A stretch of 64,000 nucleotides of DNA from Halobacillus karajensis (GCF_900108515.1 NZ_FNWW01000001.1:992001-1056000); one strand, 5' to 3'; shown: positions 48,898 to 59,182, numbered from the stretch's first letter. The notes: generated by a model not told the origin, from the letters alone. Made by a program: numbers and translations.

Positions 48898-50229
48898 TTG
48901 ACACAAAGGTTTAAAACATCTATGGCCATGATGATGGCGTTGCTAATGGGGATCTTTGCGGTGTCCGTGAATCCCGGACATACATATGCGAGCGTAGATG
49001 TTGATGCAGAATCGGCAATACTCGTGGACGCGGAAACAGGGAAGATACTTTTTGAGAAAGAAGCAGATTTGACACTGCCTCCTGCTAGTATGACGAAAAT
49101 GATGACGGAATATCTCGTTATGGAAGCCATAGAGGAAGGTCGAATCAGTTGGGATGACACGACAAAAGTCAGTCAATATGCATATGATATATCAGCGAAT
49201 CCTGAATTTTCAGGTGTAGGTCTAAGGTTGGATGAAGAATATACAGTTCGTGAGTTGTACGAAGCTATGGCTATTAATTCAGATAACGCTACAACGATTG
49301 CTCTAACAGAGTTGATTGCAGGCTCAGAGGGTGAATTTGTTCAAATGATGAACGAAAAGGCTGCAGAAATGGGCCTTCCTGATTATGAATTCGTCAATGC
49401 GACAGGATTGAACAATTCACATTTAGGGGACAACCACCCAGAAGGTACGGACCCGGATGCGACGAACATGCTCTCAGCAAAATCAGCCGCATTGCTTGCC
49501 TACCATTTAACGAATGATTATCCGGAAGCTTTAGAAGTTTCCAGTAAGCCCACACTAGAATTTTCCGGTCAAACGGTAACGAACTGGAACTGGATGCTTC
49601 CAGGTATGCCCGGACAAAATTTAAAACAGTTTGAGTATAAGGGTATGGATGGTTTGAAAACAGGGTACACAGAACTTGCCAAAAATACCTTTACAGGTAC
49701 AGCGGAACGCGACGGCCAACGTTTTATTTCTGTAGTTATGAAATCGGAAACAAGAGCCTCTCGATTCAATGAAACAAGGAAACTGTTGGACTATGGTTTT
49801 AACCAGTTCACACGTCAGGAAATCTTTCCAGCTGGTGAATCAATAGACAACCAATCGTCACTCCCTGTGACCAAAGGAAAAGAAGATAAGGTAGCGATTG
49901 AAACGAGTGAGGCGCTTAGCACACTGGTAAAGAATGGTGAAGAAGAACAATATGATATTCAGTTCAATATAGATGAAGACCTGCTGGATAATGAGGGCAA
50001 CCTTGTTGCTCCTGTGGAAAAAGGGCAAAAGGTTGGCAATGCAACGCTTGTTTACAATGGGGAAGAGAACTATGGTAACATTATTTCCAAGAGTGGACAG
50101 ACGGTCGATATCGTTACCTCTGCAGGTGTTGAAAAGGCAAACTGGTTTATGCTGACACTTGGGGCTATTGGTGAATTCTTCAGTGATATCTTTACGGGCG
50201 CTGTTGACATGGTCAAAGGATGGTTTTAG
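48898..50229 (+). CDS. dacA: D-alanyl-D-alanine carboxypeptidase (PBP5)
   Basis: A 443-residue secreted penicillin-binding protein that trims the terminal D-Ala of peptidoglycan stem peptides. A signal peptide (about residues 1-28) is followed by the catalytic SxxK motif PASMTKM, the SDN motif (NSDNAT) and KTG (GLKTGYTE). A C-terminal PBP5 domain and an amphipathic anchor (about the last 25 residues) complete it. The TTG at 48898 follows GTGGAGG by nine bases; a TTG at 48889 would overlap the ribosome-binding site. Confidence 0.96.
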   Translation: MTQRFKTSMAMMMALLMGIFAVSVNPGHTYASVDVDAESAILVDAETGKILFEKEADLTLPPASMTKMMTEYLVMEAIEEGRISWDDTTKVSQYAYDISANPEFSGVGLRLDEEYTVRELYEAMAINSDNATTIALTELIAGSEGEFVQMMNEKAAEMGLPDYEFVNATGLNNSHLGDNHPEGTDPDATNMLSAKSAALLAYHLTNDYPEALEVSSKPTLEFSGQTVTNWNWMLPGMPGQNLKQFEYKGMDGLKTGYTELAKNTFTGTAERDGQRFISVVMKSETRASRFNETRKLLDYGFNQFTRQEIFPAGESIDNQSSLPVTKGKEDKVAIETSEALSTLVKNGEEEQYDIQFNIDEDLLDNEGNLVAPVEKGQKVGNATLVYNGEENYGNIISKSGQTVDIVTSAGVEKANWFMLTLGAIGEFFSDIFTGAVDMVKGWF

Positions 50230-50348
50230 GTTAAAAAATCCCTATTTAACTAGTGGGATTTAATATAGTAATACGTTACAATAGAAGATAAGAATCAATG
50301 ATTCAAAAATAAATGCTTACACTATATAGCTGTTAGGGAGGAATCAAC

Positions 50349-51233
50349 ATGTCACAAACAGGTACGGATCGCGTCAAACGCGGAATGGCCGAAATGCAAA
50401 AAGGTGGCGTCATTATGGACGTCGTAAACGCAGAGCAAGCGAAAATTGCTGAAGAAGCAGGAGCGGTAGCGGTAATGGCTCTTGAACGAGTACCAGCAGA
50501 TATCCGTGCTGCTGGAGGGGTCGCACGAATGGCTGATCCTACAATTGTTGAAGAGGTCATGAATGCCGTTTCTATCCCGGTAATGGCGAAAGCACGTATC
50601 GGGCATATTACAGAGGCACGTGTTCTTGAGGCTATGGGTGTGGACTACATTGATGAAAGTGAAGTACTGACTCCTGCTGATGAGATTTATCACATTAAGA
50701 AGGATGACTACACTGTACCATTTGTATGTGGATGCCGAAACCTAGGTGAAGCGACACGCCGTATTCGTGAAGGTGCTTCCATGCTTCGTACAAAAGGAGA
50801 GCCAGGAACTGGGAACATTGTAGAAGCTGTAAGCCATATGCGCCAAGTCCAGTCCCAAATCCGTCATTTGCGTGGACTTTCTGAAGATGAGGTAATGGTT
50901 TATGCAAAAGAAAATGGTGCACCATTTGATTTGTTGATGGAAATCCGTGAAGAAGGACGCCTTCCTGTGGTAAACTTCGCTGCCGGTGGAATTGCAACAC
51001 CAGCTGATGCCTCCTTGATGATGCAGCTTGGCGCAGACGGGGTATTTGTAGGATCTGGAATCTTTAAGTCCAACAACCCTGAGAAATTTGCCCGTGCCAT
51101 TGTTGAAGCAACGACTCACTATGATGATTATAAACTGATTGGTGAATTATCCAAAGATCTTGGAACAGCCATGAAGGGGATGGAAATGTCCAACCTGACT
51201 CCTGAACAGCGTATGCAGGATCGCAGCCAGTAA
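50349..51233 (+). CDS. pdxS: Pyridoxal 5'-phosphate synthase subunit PdxS
   Basis: A 294-residue barrel that makes PLP from ribose 5-phosphate, glyceraldehyde 3-phosphate and ammonia. The catalytic lysine in MAKARIGH (near residue 81) and the second lysine in [11 protein letters not shown] (near 149) are conserved. A GGGAGG precedes the ATG. It forms an operon with pdxT, 19 bases downstream, immediately after dacA as in B. subtilis. Confidence 0.98.
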   Translation: MSQTGTDRVKRGMAEMQKGGVIMDVVNAEQAKIAEEAGAVAVMALERVPADIRAAGGVARMADPTIVEEVMNAVSIPVMAKARIGHITEARVLEAMGVDYIDESEVLTPADEIYHIKKDDYTVPFVCGCRNLGEATRRIREGASMLRTKGEPGTGNIVEAVSHMRQVQSQIRHLRGLSEDEVMVYAKENGAPFDLLMEIREEGRLPVVNFAAGGIATPADASLMMQLGADGVFVGSGIFKSNNPEKFARAIVEATTHYDDYKLIGELSKDLGTAMKGMEMSNLTPEQRMQDRSQ

Positions 51234-51252
51234 GAAAAAAGGAGAATGCAGC

Positions 51253-51843
51253 ATGACTACAATCGGTGTATTAGGCCTGCAAGGTGCCTTTCGTGAACAT
51301 ATCCGTTCCGTTGAAGCGACAGGATCAAAAGCCATCGTGGTCAAAAGGAAAGAACAGCTGGAAGAAATCGACGGTTTGATTATTCCAGGGGGCGAAAGCA
51401 CAACAATACGGCGGTTGATTGACAGGTATGAATTCCTGGAGCCGATCCGTCAATTCGGTGAAAGTGGTAAACCGATTTTCGGTACGTGTGCAGGTCTTAT
51501 TCTGCTTGCATCAGAGATCGATGGCTCCTATGATGTCCACCTCGGAGTGATGGATATTAAAGTTCGCCGCAATGCCTTTGGACGCCAGCGTGAGAGCTTT
51601 GAAGCAAGCCTTGATATCGAAGGTGTAGCTGATGACTTTAATGCCGTATTTATCCGTGCCCCTTACATTGAAGGGGTTGGTGGGAATACGAAAGTGTTAG
51701 CCCGTTATGATGGTCACATTGTTGCGGCCCAACAAGATCAATATTTGGCTTGTTCCTTCCATCCGGAATTGACGGATGACCACCGTTTAACAGAACATTT
51801 TGTGAAAATGGTGGAAGAAACAAATAAAACACTTGCATTATAA
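51253..51843 (+). CDS. pdxT: Pyridoxal 5'-phosphate synthase glutaminase subunit PdxT
   Basis: A 196-residue class I-type glutamine amidotransferase that supplies ammonia to PdxS. The nucleophile lies in [11 protein letters not shown] (Cys near 79), the GGEST motif near 47-51, and the His-x-Glu pair in SFHPELTDD near 170. AAGGAG precedes the ATG. Length is typical. Confidence 0.98.
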   Translation: MTTIGVLGLQGAFREHIRSVEATGSKAIVVKRKEQLEEIDGLIIPGGESTTIRRLIDRYEFLEPIRQFGESGKPIFGTCAGLILLASEIDGSYDVHLGVMDIKVRRNAFGRQRESFEASLDIEGVADDFNAVFIRAPYIEGVGGNTKVLARYDGHIVAAQQDQYLACSFHPELTDDHRLTEHFVKMVEETNKTLAL

Positions 51844-51879
51844 TTTTGATTCCGCTAATGTTATATAACACAAACATTA

Positions 51880-53425
<1,546 letters not shown>

Positions 53426-53437
53426 CATGTATTTGAA

Positions 53438-53479
53438 AAGGGATGGAATCTGAACCAACCAAGGTTCCATTCCTTTTTA
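53438..53479 (+). terminator. Terminator after serS
   Basis: AAGGGATGGAA (53438-53448) pairs with TTCCATTCCTT (53465-53475), one G-U pair, followed by TTT. Confidence 0.8.
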
Positions 53480-53498
53480 TATGGATAGGAAGGGTAGC

Positions 53499-53527
53499 TT
53501 GACTCCTGTTTTTGTAATTTGTATAAT
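53499..53527 (+). promoter_or_regulatory. Distal promoter upstream of tRNA-Ser
   Basis: TTGACT (53499-53504), a 17-base spacer and TATAAT (53522-53527) make a near-consensus sigma-A promoter. Confidence 0.65.
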
Positions 53528-53591
53528 AACGAAGTGATTATGTTTCGTGATTGTCCCTCAATAATTTTCTCTAAAAAATTGTAGGATTTTG

Positions 53592-53620
53592 TTGACGATA
53601 GAGGACAACCATGTTATTAT
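53592..53620 (+). promoter_or_regulatory. Proximal promoter of tRNA-Ser
   Basis: TTGACG (53592-53597), a 17-base spacer and TATTAT (53615-53620) lie 18 bases before the tRNA, forming a tandem pair with the distal promoter. Confidence 0.7.
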
Positions 53621-53638
53621 ATTCATTGTCGGTCACAC

Positions 53639-53731
53639 GGAGGAGTACCCAAGTCCGGCTGAAGGGAGCGGTCTTGAAAACCGCCAGGGGGTTTACGCCC
53701 CGCGGGGGTTCGAATCCCTCCTCCTCCGCCA
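53639..53731 (+). tRNA. tRNA-Ser (anticodon UGA)
   Basis: A 93-base tRNA with a seven-base acceptor stem GGAGGAG/CTCCTCC, anticodon loop CTTGAAA giving UGA, a long class II variable arm typical of serine, T-loop TTCGAAT, and encoded CCA at 53729-53731. It reads UCA codons. It lies between serS and the NUDIX gene, as trnS-type genes do in B. subtilis. Confidence 0.97.
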
Positions 53732-53777
53732 TTTAATATCAACAATAGCGCATAAATATTGGAGATTTATAGAACAG

Positions 53778-53810
53778 AAATCGTTACTTTGTGTAACGAT
53801 TTTTTATTTT
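53778..53810 (+). terminator. Terminator after tRNA-Ser
   Basis: AAATCGTTAC (53778-53787) pairs with GTAACGATTT (53793-53802), followed by TTTATTTT. A second weaker G-U rich hairpin with TTTTTTT lies at about 53823-53858. Confidence 0.85.
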
Positions 53811-53979
53811 CCCCTCTCTTAAGAGCTCTCTCATTAACACTGGGGGGGCTTTTTTTAATTCTCCTTCTTTAAGTTCTTAGTGTTCCTAGAGGCGTCGTTT
53901 AGGCTTTGCCTCTGGGTGAGTAAGGACACCCTTAGCTCTGTTCTTGTTATAATATAGAAGAAGGAGAAAGGGGGATTCG

Positions 53980-54447
53980 ATGGGATATGTAGAAGATTTG
54001 CGAGCAATCATTGGGCATCGGCCGATTATTCTAGTGGGATCTGTAGTGATCATTCTTGATAAACAAGATAGGATTTTATTACAACAACGCACTTCTCCTA
54101 AAGGAGTATGGGGGCTGCCTGGTGGGTTGATGGAACTCGGGGAGAATACTGAGCAAGTCGCTAAGCGGGAAGTATGGGAGGAAACAGGGCTTAAGGTAGA
54201 GGATTTAAACTTACTGGATGTTTATTCTGGTCAAGATCAATTTAGTCGTGCACCGAACGGGGACGAATTTTACTTGGTCACAACCGCATATTATACAAAA
54301 ACTTATGAAGGGCCGGTAAATGTCGACAGTAAAGAAACATTGCAGATTAAATTTCTGCCTCTTCATGCGCTGCCAGAGAACATGATTGGCAGCCACCGCA
54401 AGATGATTAATGAATTTATCCAAAAATATAAAACTCCTGACGAGTAG
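53980..54447 (+). CDS. NUDIX hydrolase
   Basis: A 155-residue NUDIX protein. The Nudix box GGLMELGENTEQVAKREVWEETGLKV (about residues 48-73) has the full GX5EX7REVXEEXG pattern. Such enzymes hydrolyse nucleoside diphosphate derivatives; the substrate here is unknown. AGAAGGAG and AAAGGGGG lie upstream of the ATG. It is a single gene facing dck, with which it shares a terminator. Confidence 0.9.
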   Translation: MGYVEDLRAIIGHRPIILVGSVVIILDKQDRILLQQRTSPKGVWGLPGGLMELGENTEQVAKREVWEETGLKVEDLNLLDVYSGQDQFSRAPNGDEFYLVTTAYYTKTYEGPVNVDSKETLQIKFLPLHALPENMIGSHRKMINEFIQKYKTPDE

Positions 54448-54466
54448 TTAAATCGTCAGGAGTTTT
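54430..54466. terminator. Bidirectional terminator between the NUDIX gene and dck
   Basis: AAACTCCTGACGA (54431-54443) pairs with TCGTCAGGAGTTT (54453-54465), with A- and T-runs at both ends. Confidence 0.9.
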
Positions 54467-54482
54467 ATAAATATAAGATTCA

Positions 54483-55166
54483 TTAAGTCAATAAATGACT
54501 AGAGCGCCATTTACGGGACTGTTGGATGAAATGACCGACTTTTTCAAGGACTGGTTCGATACTTGTTTTGTCATTCAATACATCGTAATCGGCGATATTC
54601 AATCGCAAAACAGGACAGGAATTAAAATTATCAATCCAATTGTCGTAGCGTTTGAACATTTCTTCCCAATATTCGATGGGCGTTTCCTGTTCCATTGGGC
54701 GCCCTCGTTCTTTAATGCGAGATAAAATGTCATCAAATGACCCCTCTAAATAGATCAAAAGATCAGGGTGTGGGAAATAAGGTGTCATGACCATCGCATC
54801 AAAAAGGTTGCGATACGTTTCATAATCTGTTTCCGACATTGTCCCTTTTTCATAGTGCATACGAGCGAAAATACCCGTATCTTCATAAATCGAGCGATCT
54901 TGGATGAATCCACCACCATATTCGAAGATTTTCTTCTGTTCTTTGAAGCGTTCCGCTAAGAAGTAAATTTGTAAGTGGAAGCTCCAACGCTCGAAGTCTT
55001 GATAGAATTTGTCGAGATAGGGATTCGTGTCGACTTTTTCAAAAGAGGTACGAAATTTGAGGGCGTCAGCAAGAGCATTCGTCATCGTCGATTTCCCGAC
55101 ACCGACAGTACCAGCAATCGTTATGACGCTGTCATGTGGAATCCCATAACGTTCACGTGCATTCAT
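54483..55166 (-). CDS. dck: Deoxyadenosine/deoxycytidine kinase
   Basis: A 227-residue deoxynucleoside kinase salvaging dAdo and dCyd. The P-loop GTVGVGKSTM lies near residues 19-28, the ERS-type motif as QDRSIYEDTGIF near 88-99, and FERWSFHLQIYFLAERFKEQ is nearly identical to B. subtilis Dck. Its ATG overlaps the dgk stop by four bases (ATGA). Assigned as dck rather than dgk from this match. Confidence 0.93.
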   Translation of the reverse strand: MNARERYGIPHDSVITIAGTVGVGKSTMTNALADALKFRTSFEKVDTNPYLDKFYQDFERWSFHLQIYFLAERFKEQKKIFEYGGGFIQDRSIYEDTGIFARMHYEKGTMSETDYETYRNLFDAMVMTPYFPHPDLLIYLEGSFDDILSRIKERGRPMEQETPIEYWEEMFKRYDNWIDNFNSCPVLRLNIADYDVLNDKTSIEPVLEKVGHFIQQSRKWRSSHLLT

Positions 55167-55804
55167 TTGATAACTTCTCCTTTATTTAAATGCTGCTCCA
55201 CTTGATCAACAATATTATTAAGATCGTCTTGATGTTTTACGAAGTCCAAGTCATCCCCGTTTAAACGAATCACAGGGATTTCAGGATGAGTAGCTTCAAA
55301 ATGTCTCATGAAGTCTTCATAGTCCTGAGAGAGTTGTTCAAGATAAGAGGGTTGAATATTTGCCTCTATATCACGATTGCGCATACGAATACGTTCGAGC
55401 AGTGTATCTAAGCTCGCATGTAAATAAACAACCATATTCGGCTTAGGCATATCGTGTGTCAATATATCAAAAATCTGTGCATATTTGTCAAACTGTTCGG
55501 CACGTAATGTCCGACGAGCAAAAATCATATTTTTAGATATGTGGTAGTCAGCCACTACAGGCTTCCCCAACTGCAAATATTTGCGGTCGATGTCTTCAAG
55601 CTGCTTGAAACGGTTGCACAAGAAGAACATTTCTGTTTGGAAGCTCCATTCTTCAATATTGTCGTAAAACTTGCCTAAAAATGGGTTCTCCTCAACGATT
55701 TCCTTCAGTAAATGAAAATCAAAATGGGAGGCGAGCTTTTTAGACAGAGACGTTTTCCCAACCCCAATGGGCCCTTCAACGGATATGAAAGGTAGATCTC
55801 CCAT
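55163..55804 (-). CDS. dgk: Deoxyguanosine kinase
   Basis: A 213-residue deoxynucleoside kinase. P-loop EGPIGVGKTSL near residues 9-19, ENPFLGKFYDNIEEWSFQTE near 37-56 and VADYHISKNMIFARRTL near 77-93 match Dgk. The ATG at 55804 follows GGAGGA and matches the start of homologues; the longer frame to 55855 was rejected. It is the first gene of a dgk-dck operon read leftward. Confidence 0.92.
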   Translation of the reverse strand: MGDLPFISVEGPIGVGKTSLSKKLASHFDFHLLKEIVEENPFLGKFYDNIEEWSFQTEMFFLCNRFKQLEDIDRKYLQLGKPVVADYHISKNMIFARRTLRAEQFDKYAQIFDILTHDMPKPNMVVYLHASLDTLLERIRMRNRDIEANIQPSYLEQLSQDYEDFMRHFEATHPEIPVIRLNGDDLDFVKHQDDLNNIVDQVEQHLNKGEVIK

Positions 55805-55956
55805 CTCTTTTCCTCCTTCAAAACACAATTCAAAATAAACATGAGTGTTGTTCACTCATTTTTACAGAATACGATACATTTAGACAGACAAATAATATTT
55901 TATCACATACAAACGTTGGAAGTAACATCCGAAAAATATTTTTAGAGTTCCTTCTC

Positions 55957-55985
55957 TTTTCAATCGTTGGTTTGTTTTGTATAAT
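55957..55985 (+). promoter_or_regulatory. Promoter of tRNA-Arg
   Basis: TTTTCA (55957-55962), a 17-base spacer and a consensus TATAAT (55980-55985) lie 19 bases before the tRNA. Confidence 0.55.
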
Positions 55986-56003
55986 ATTACACATACGCTT
56001 TCT

Positions 56004-56076
56004 GCCCCCGTAGCTCAGGGGATAGAGCATCGGTTTCCTAAACCGTGTGTCGCAGGTTCGAATCCTGCCGGGGGCG
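56004..56076 (+). tRNA. tRNA-Arg (anticodon CCU)
   Basis: A 73-base tRNA with acceptor stem GCCCCCG/CGGGGGC, D-arm AGCTC...GAGC, anticodon loop TTCCTAA giving CCU, T-arm GCAGG-TTCGAAT-CCTGC and discriminator G. CCA is not encoded, unlike the nearby tRNA-Ser. It decodes AGG. Confidence 0.96.
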
Positions 56077-56079
56077 CTG

Positions 56080-56114
56080 GCTGAAGCTTAAAAAATAGCT
56101 TCAGCTTTTTTTAT
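56080..56114 (+). terminator. Terminator after tRNA-Arg
   Basis: GCTGAAGCT (56080-56088) pairs with AGCTTCAGC (56097-56105), followed by TTTTTTTA. The opposite strand also has an A/T-rich flank, so it may serve modB too. Confidence 0.9.
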
Positions 56115-56243
56115 TGTCCAGGAAATGATAAAAGAATTTTGTATATAGACAGTATCCAGTTTCAACGCCCTCCGAATACTGACAATCTCTTCGGTGACAG
56201 AAAACAGTTCCATGATAGCTGATCAAGGCGTGTGCGCTATTAT

Positions 56244-56918
56244 TTATGCTCTCCGAATAAAATTGATTTTCTTCCGACTCCATGTATTCATCCAGAGGAC
56301 GGTACTGAATCCGAGCGCCAGGATGGTGATAACCCACATGAGTGCTTCTTCCATTCTTCCCGATTCCACGGAAAAATAAATAGCCAAAGGAATCGTATCT
56401 GTCTTCCCAGGAATGTAACCTGCAATCATCAACGTCGCTCCAAATTCACCAAGAGATCGGGCGAATGACATGACGAGTCCAGCTAAGAGCCCAGGCCATG
56501 CCAAAGGGAGTGAAATGGTAAAAAACACTTTTAATTTAGTCGCCCCCAAAGTTAAAGCAGCATGCTCTAAGTTTCGATCATAATTTTGAAATGCTGCAGA
56601 AGCGCTCTGGTACATAAGCGGAAAGGAAACGACGGTGGAGGCAATAACCGCTCCCCACCAGGAGAAGATAATTTGAACACCCAACCAATCCATCAGCCAT
56701 TGTCCGAACCAGCCATTCTTACCAAACAAGTACAAGAGACTGAACCCGATAACGGTAGGTGGAAGGACAAGGGGAAGTAATAATATTGATTCGATGATAC
56801 TTTTCCCGGGAAATAATTTTCTGGAAATGATCCGGGCACTGCATAAACCAATAATAAACACGATGATGGTAGCTATTCCAGCGACTTTAAGAGATAACCA
56901 TAGAGGTTCCATATTCAT
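56244..56918 (-). CDS. modB: Molybdate ABC transporter permease
   Basis: A 224-residue permease with five helices and the conserved EAA loop (AALTLGATKLKVFFTISLPLAWPGLLAG near residues 130-157). PVLPPTVIG-type segment near 48-56 is typical of ModB. It overlaps the modA stop (TAATG). No ATPase gene modC follows: the next 240 bases to the tRNA hold no such gene. A Noc-type site lies within it. Tungstate transport is an alternative. Confidence 0.9.
   Translation of the reverse strand: MNMEPLWLSLKVAGIATIIVFIIGLCSARIISRKLFPGKSIIESILLLPLVLPPTVIGFSLLYLFGKNGWFGQWLMDWLGVQIIFSWWGAVIASTVVSFPLMYQSASAAFQNYDRNLEHAALTLGATKLKVFFTISLPLAWPGLLAGLVMSFARSLGEFGATLMIAGYIPGKTDTIPLAIYFSVESGRMEEALMWVITILALGFSTVLWMNTWSRKKINFIRRA
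56801..56814. promoter_or_regulatory. Noc-binding site (NBS) within modB
   Basis: TTTTCCCGGGAAAT matches ATTTCCCGGGAAAT at 13 of 14 positions. Together with the soj site it is the second near-consensus NBS in the window. Confidence 0.6.
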
Positions 56919-57700
56919 TAGTCTATCTCTCCACCTCTCGTTGGATTAAATCCATAGCTCTTGTAGATTTCTGTCGTCTGCTCGCTTAGGAGAAAATTAA
57001 GAAAATGCCGCCCTTGCTCCTTAGACCGGCTATCTGAAATGAGAATGCCGGGATAGTGGATTGGATCATGAAGAGCAGTGTCGATTTCAGAATTTAATAC
57101 AACTTGATCTGAGATAAGGGCGTCACTTGCGTATACAATTCCGTAGTTTACCTGGCCTGATTCGACATAGGCAAGGACCTGCCTCACATCACCGCCAAAA
57201 ACGAATTGTCCTGCTATTTCATCCCATATATGAATCTTTTTTAACGCTTGTTCCGTATATGTACCAGCAGGGACACTGGACGGGTTCCCTATAGCGATCT
57301 GTGTAGATGGTTGTAAATCTTTGAGTTTTTGGATGGACTCAAGGTTTTGAGCTTGTTTAGCTCCAATCATGACAAGTTGGTTAGTAGCGAATTCTATATA
57401 GGTATCATTTTCAACAAGCCCTTTATCTTGTAAAACCTTGACCCAGTCATCATCCGCTGATAAATAAACATCAACAGGAGCTCCTTGTTCAATTTGCCTT
57501 GCCAACTTCCCCGAACCGCCATAAACGGTTTCTACTTTTATATCATATTGATTTTCAAAGATTGGTGTTAATTCTTCCATCACATCTTCAAGACTTGCCG
57601 CGACAGCCACTCTTAGTTTTGATTCCGTGGTTGGAGAAGTACAACCGTTTAATAATAATAAAATGCTGATACTGTAGAAAAAACATATTTTAAATCTCAT
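56918..57700 (-). CDS. modA: Molybdate-binding lipoprotein
   Basis: A 260-residue solute-binding protein for molybdate (or tungstate). A signal peptide ends in LLNGC. The mature protein shows AAASLEDVMEELTPIFE, GGSGKLARQIEQGAPVDVYLSAD and YGIVYASDALIS, typical of ModA. The ATG at 57700 follows AAGGAG and begins directly with the signal peptide, so the longer reading frame was trimmed. It is transcribed with modB. Confidence 0.93.
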   Translation of the reverse strand: MRFKICFFYSISILLLLNGCTSPTTESKLRVAVAASLEDVMEELTPIFENQYDIKVETVYGGSGKLARQIEQGAPVDVYLSADDDWVKVLQDKGLVENDTYIEFATNQLVMIGAKQAQNLESIQKLKDLQPSTQIAIGNPSSVPAGTYTEQALKKIHIWDEIAGQFVFGGDVRQVLAYVESGQVNYGIVYASDALISDQVVLNSEIDTALHDPIHYPGILISDSRSKEQGRHFLNFLLSEQTTEIYKSYGFNPTRGGEID

Positions 57701-57795
57701 GTCTTCATACTCCTTCATTGCTAAAGGTTCTAATTCTAAGATACGTGAAATCAGAGTGGAATTCGATAATAAAGTCATAGAAAGGAATGAAACCC

Positions 57796-58452
57796 ATGAA
57801 ACTTCAGGTGCTTTCAGCGCTTATTCTTGCTCTTTTACTTACACAGCTCCCTGTGGTTGGAAAATATTTTGCTATATTGAATACGATGATTCATGAGAGC
57901 GGCCATTCCTTAATGGCTCTTTTGACAGGAGGAGAAGTAAGGAGAATCTCGCTATTTCCGAACACCTCCGGATTTGCTTTGACAGGCCATCGGTCCTGGA
58001 TTGGGCAGGTGTTCACAAGTATAGCCGGTTATGTCTTTGCCTCGTTTTTTGCCTTTATCTTCTTTTCATTGATTAGTCGTGGACAGTACAAATGGATGAT
58101 TTACATTTTAATGGCGTTTCTTGCTATTAACTTGATTTTCTGGGTGAGAAATCTATACGGCTTATTTTGGATTCTGACGTTCGGGGCAGCCTTTATCTGG
58201 TTGTTGCGAACAGGACACGAACAAGTGGTCCAATATGTCCTCATTTTTTTGGCTTCATTAGTCCTGGTCGAATCGGTGACGAGTGCTTTTGAAGTGATGT
58301 GGATTAGTTTTGTTTCGCCTGGGCAGGCGGGAGACGCCGCTAACTTGGCTCGGGCAACCAAATTCATTCCCGCTCCATTGTGGGGAATAGCGTTTTTTGT
58401 TCAAGCCTTATATTTTGCTCTTCTTTCTATTAAGCGTGTCTTTCCTATTTGA
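57796..58452 (+). CDS. M50-like (YdbT/YwmF-type) membrane metalloprotease
   Basis: A 218-residue membrane protein with a metal-binding HESGH motif (HExxH) in MIHESGHSLMALLTGGEV near residues 31-48. About six helices follow. This matches the M50B-like peptidase family (site-2-protease relatives), several of which are uncharacterised in Bacillaceae. The second metal ligand was not identified with certainty. The ATG at 57796 has AAAGGA nine bases upstream; the ATG at 57787 is too close. Divergent from modA. Confidence 0.8.
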   Translation: MKLQVLSALILALLLTQLPVVGKYFAILNTMIHESGHSLMALLTGGEVRRISLFPNTSGFALTGHRSWIGQVFTSIAGYVFASFFAFIFFSLISRGQYKWMIYILMAFLAINLIFWVRNLYGLFWILTFGAAFIWLLRTGHEQVVQYVLIFLASLVLVESVTSAFEVMWISFVSPGQAGDAANLARATKFIPAPLWGIAFFVQALYFALLSIKRVFPI

Positions 58453-58558
58453 TTGTGTGACTCTTTTCATGAAAAAAATAAAAAATCCGCTCATGCCCTT
58501 CCTTCTGCAAACATCCTGAATAAGGTAGTAAGGTAAGAAAGAGAGGGGAGGGAATAGA

Positions 58559-58663
58559 ATGAGCGGAGGATACGGTGGCGGTTTCGCGCTATTAGTTGTT
58601 TTGTTCATCCTTTTGATTATCATCGGTGCATCTTATGCAGGTGGCCGTGGTTACGGATATTAA
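58559..58663 (+). CDS. YjcZ-family small sporulation membrane peptide
   Basis: A 34-residue peptide, [19 protein letters not shown] in its first part and a glycine/tyrosine-rich tail (GGRGYGY). A glycine-rich N-terminus, one hydrophobic helix and this tail define the YjcZ/YczN-type sporulation peptides of Bacillaceae. GGGGAGGG precedes the ATG by about eight bases. The gene is too short for ordinary ORF calling. Function is unknown; expression during sporulation is known for homologues. Confidence 0.85.
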   Translation: MSGGYGGGFALLVVLFILLIIIGASYAGGRGYGY

Positions 58664-58670
58664 TTGACAG

Positions 58671-58692
58671 GCGGGAATTTTTCCCGCTCTTA
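58671..58692 (+). terminator. Short terminator after the YjcZ peptide
   Basis: GCGGGAA (58671-58677) pairs with TTCCCGC (58681-58687) and is followed by a weak TCTTA tract. Confidence 0.5.
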
Positions 58693-58765
58693 CATAGAAT
58701 GAACGTTTCTTAAAACCTGGGAAAGGGTATCGGTGAACTAGAATAATTGTACGGGGGAGTCATTT

Positions 58766-59020
58766 ATGGTTTTAAAAGAACATTTGATTGCTCAAGGGTA
58801 TGATCATATTGACATTCTTCTCGTTGATGAAGATGGGGAACAGTCAACAGTTGCGGACATTTCTCTTCCTAAGGTGACAGACTTGGAATTTAAGCTGTAT
58901 CTTGAACCTGAAAGTATTACGTACCATTTTAAAGAAGAGGACCCTTATTTTGAGGCAGAACAGCAGCAAAATGAGGATGAAAGTGGGAAGAAAGTTAAAG
59001 GTTTCATACTAGAATGGTAA
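58766..59020 (+). CDS. Hypothetical acidic protein
   Basis: An 84-residue, acidic, soluble protein with no family I recognise. It begins MVLKEHLIAQGYDHIDILLVD and becomes Glu/Gln-rich (about residues 58-72) before a final GFILEW. GGGGGAG precedes the ATG at good spacing, and a terminator follows, so it looks like a genuine single-gene unit. Confidence 0.7.
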   Translation: MVLKEHLIAQGYDHIDILLVDEDGEQSTVADISLPKVTDLEFKLYLEPESITYHFKEEDPYFEAEQQQNEDESGKKVKGFILEW

Positions 59021-59026
59021 AGACCG

Positions 59027-59052
59027 GCCCTGTTCAGTCAGGGCTTTTTTTA
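59027..59052 (+). terminator. Terminator after the 84-residue protein gene
   Basis: GCCCTG (59027-59032) pairs with CAGGGC (59039-59044) followed by TTTTTTTATT. Confidence 0.9.
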
Positions 59053-59123
59053 TTGTCTCGAATTCGTTCGAATTCAGTAGAAACTTTTCGGACAGTGGAC
59101 AAGAAACGATTAGAGCCCGGTTT

Positions 59124-59147
59124 GTTTATTTTTATGCAGAAGGGGAA
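59124..59147 (+). promoter_or_regulatory. Possible sigma-B-type promoter for the aldehyde dehydrogenase
   Basis: GTTTAT (59124-59129) and GGGGAA (59142-59147), 12 bases apart, resemble the general-stress sigma-B consensus GTTTAA...GGGTAT. The match is imperfect. Confidence 0.35.
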
Positions 59148-59182
59148 ATGAAAATGGTAAATCCGAACAGGAGGCATTTTTA

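Noticed and set aside
53589-53822. 77-codon frame spanning tRNA-Ser
   Set aside because: It overlaps the complete tRNA and its terminator, so it cannot be a gene.
56088-56213. 41-codon minus-strand frame downstream of modB
   Set aside because: It ends inside the tRNA-Arg terminator hairpin and lacks a ribosome-binding site. It is too short to be a modC remnant that could be recognised.
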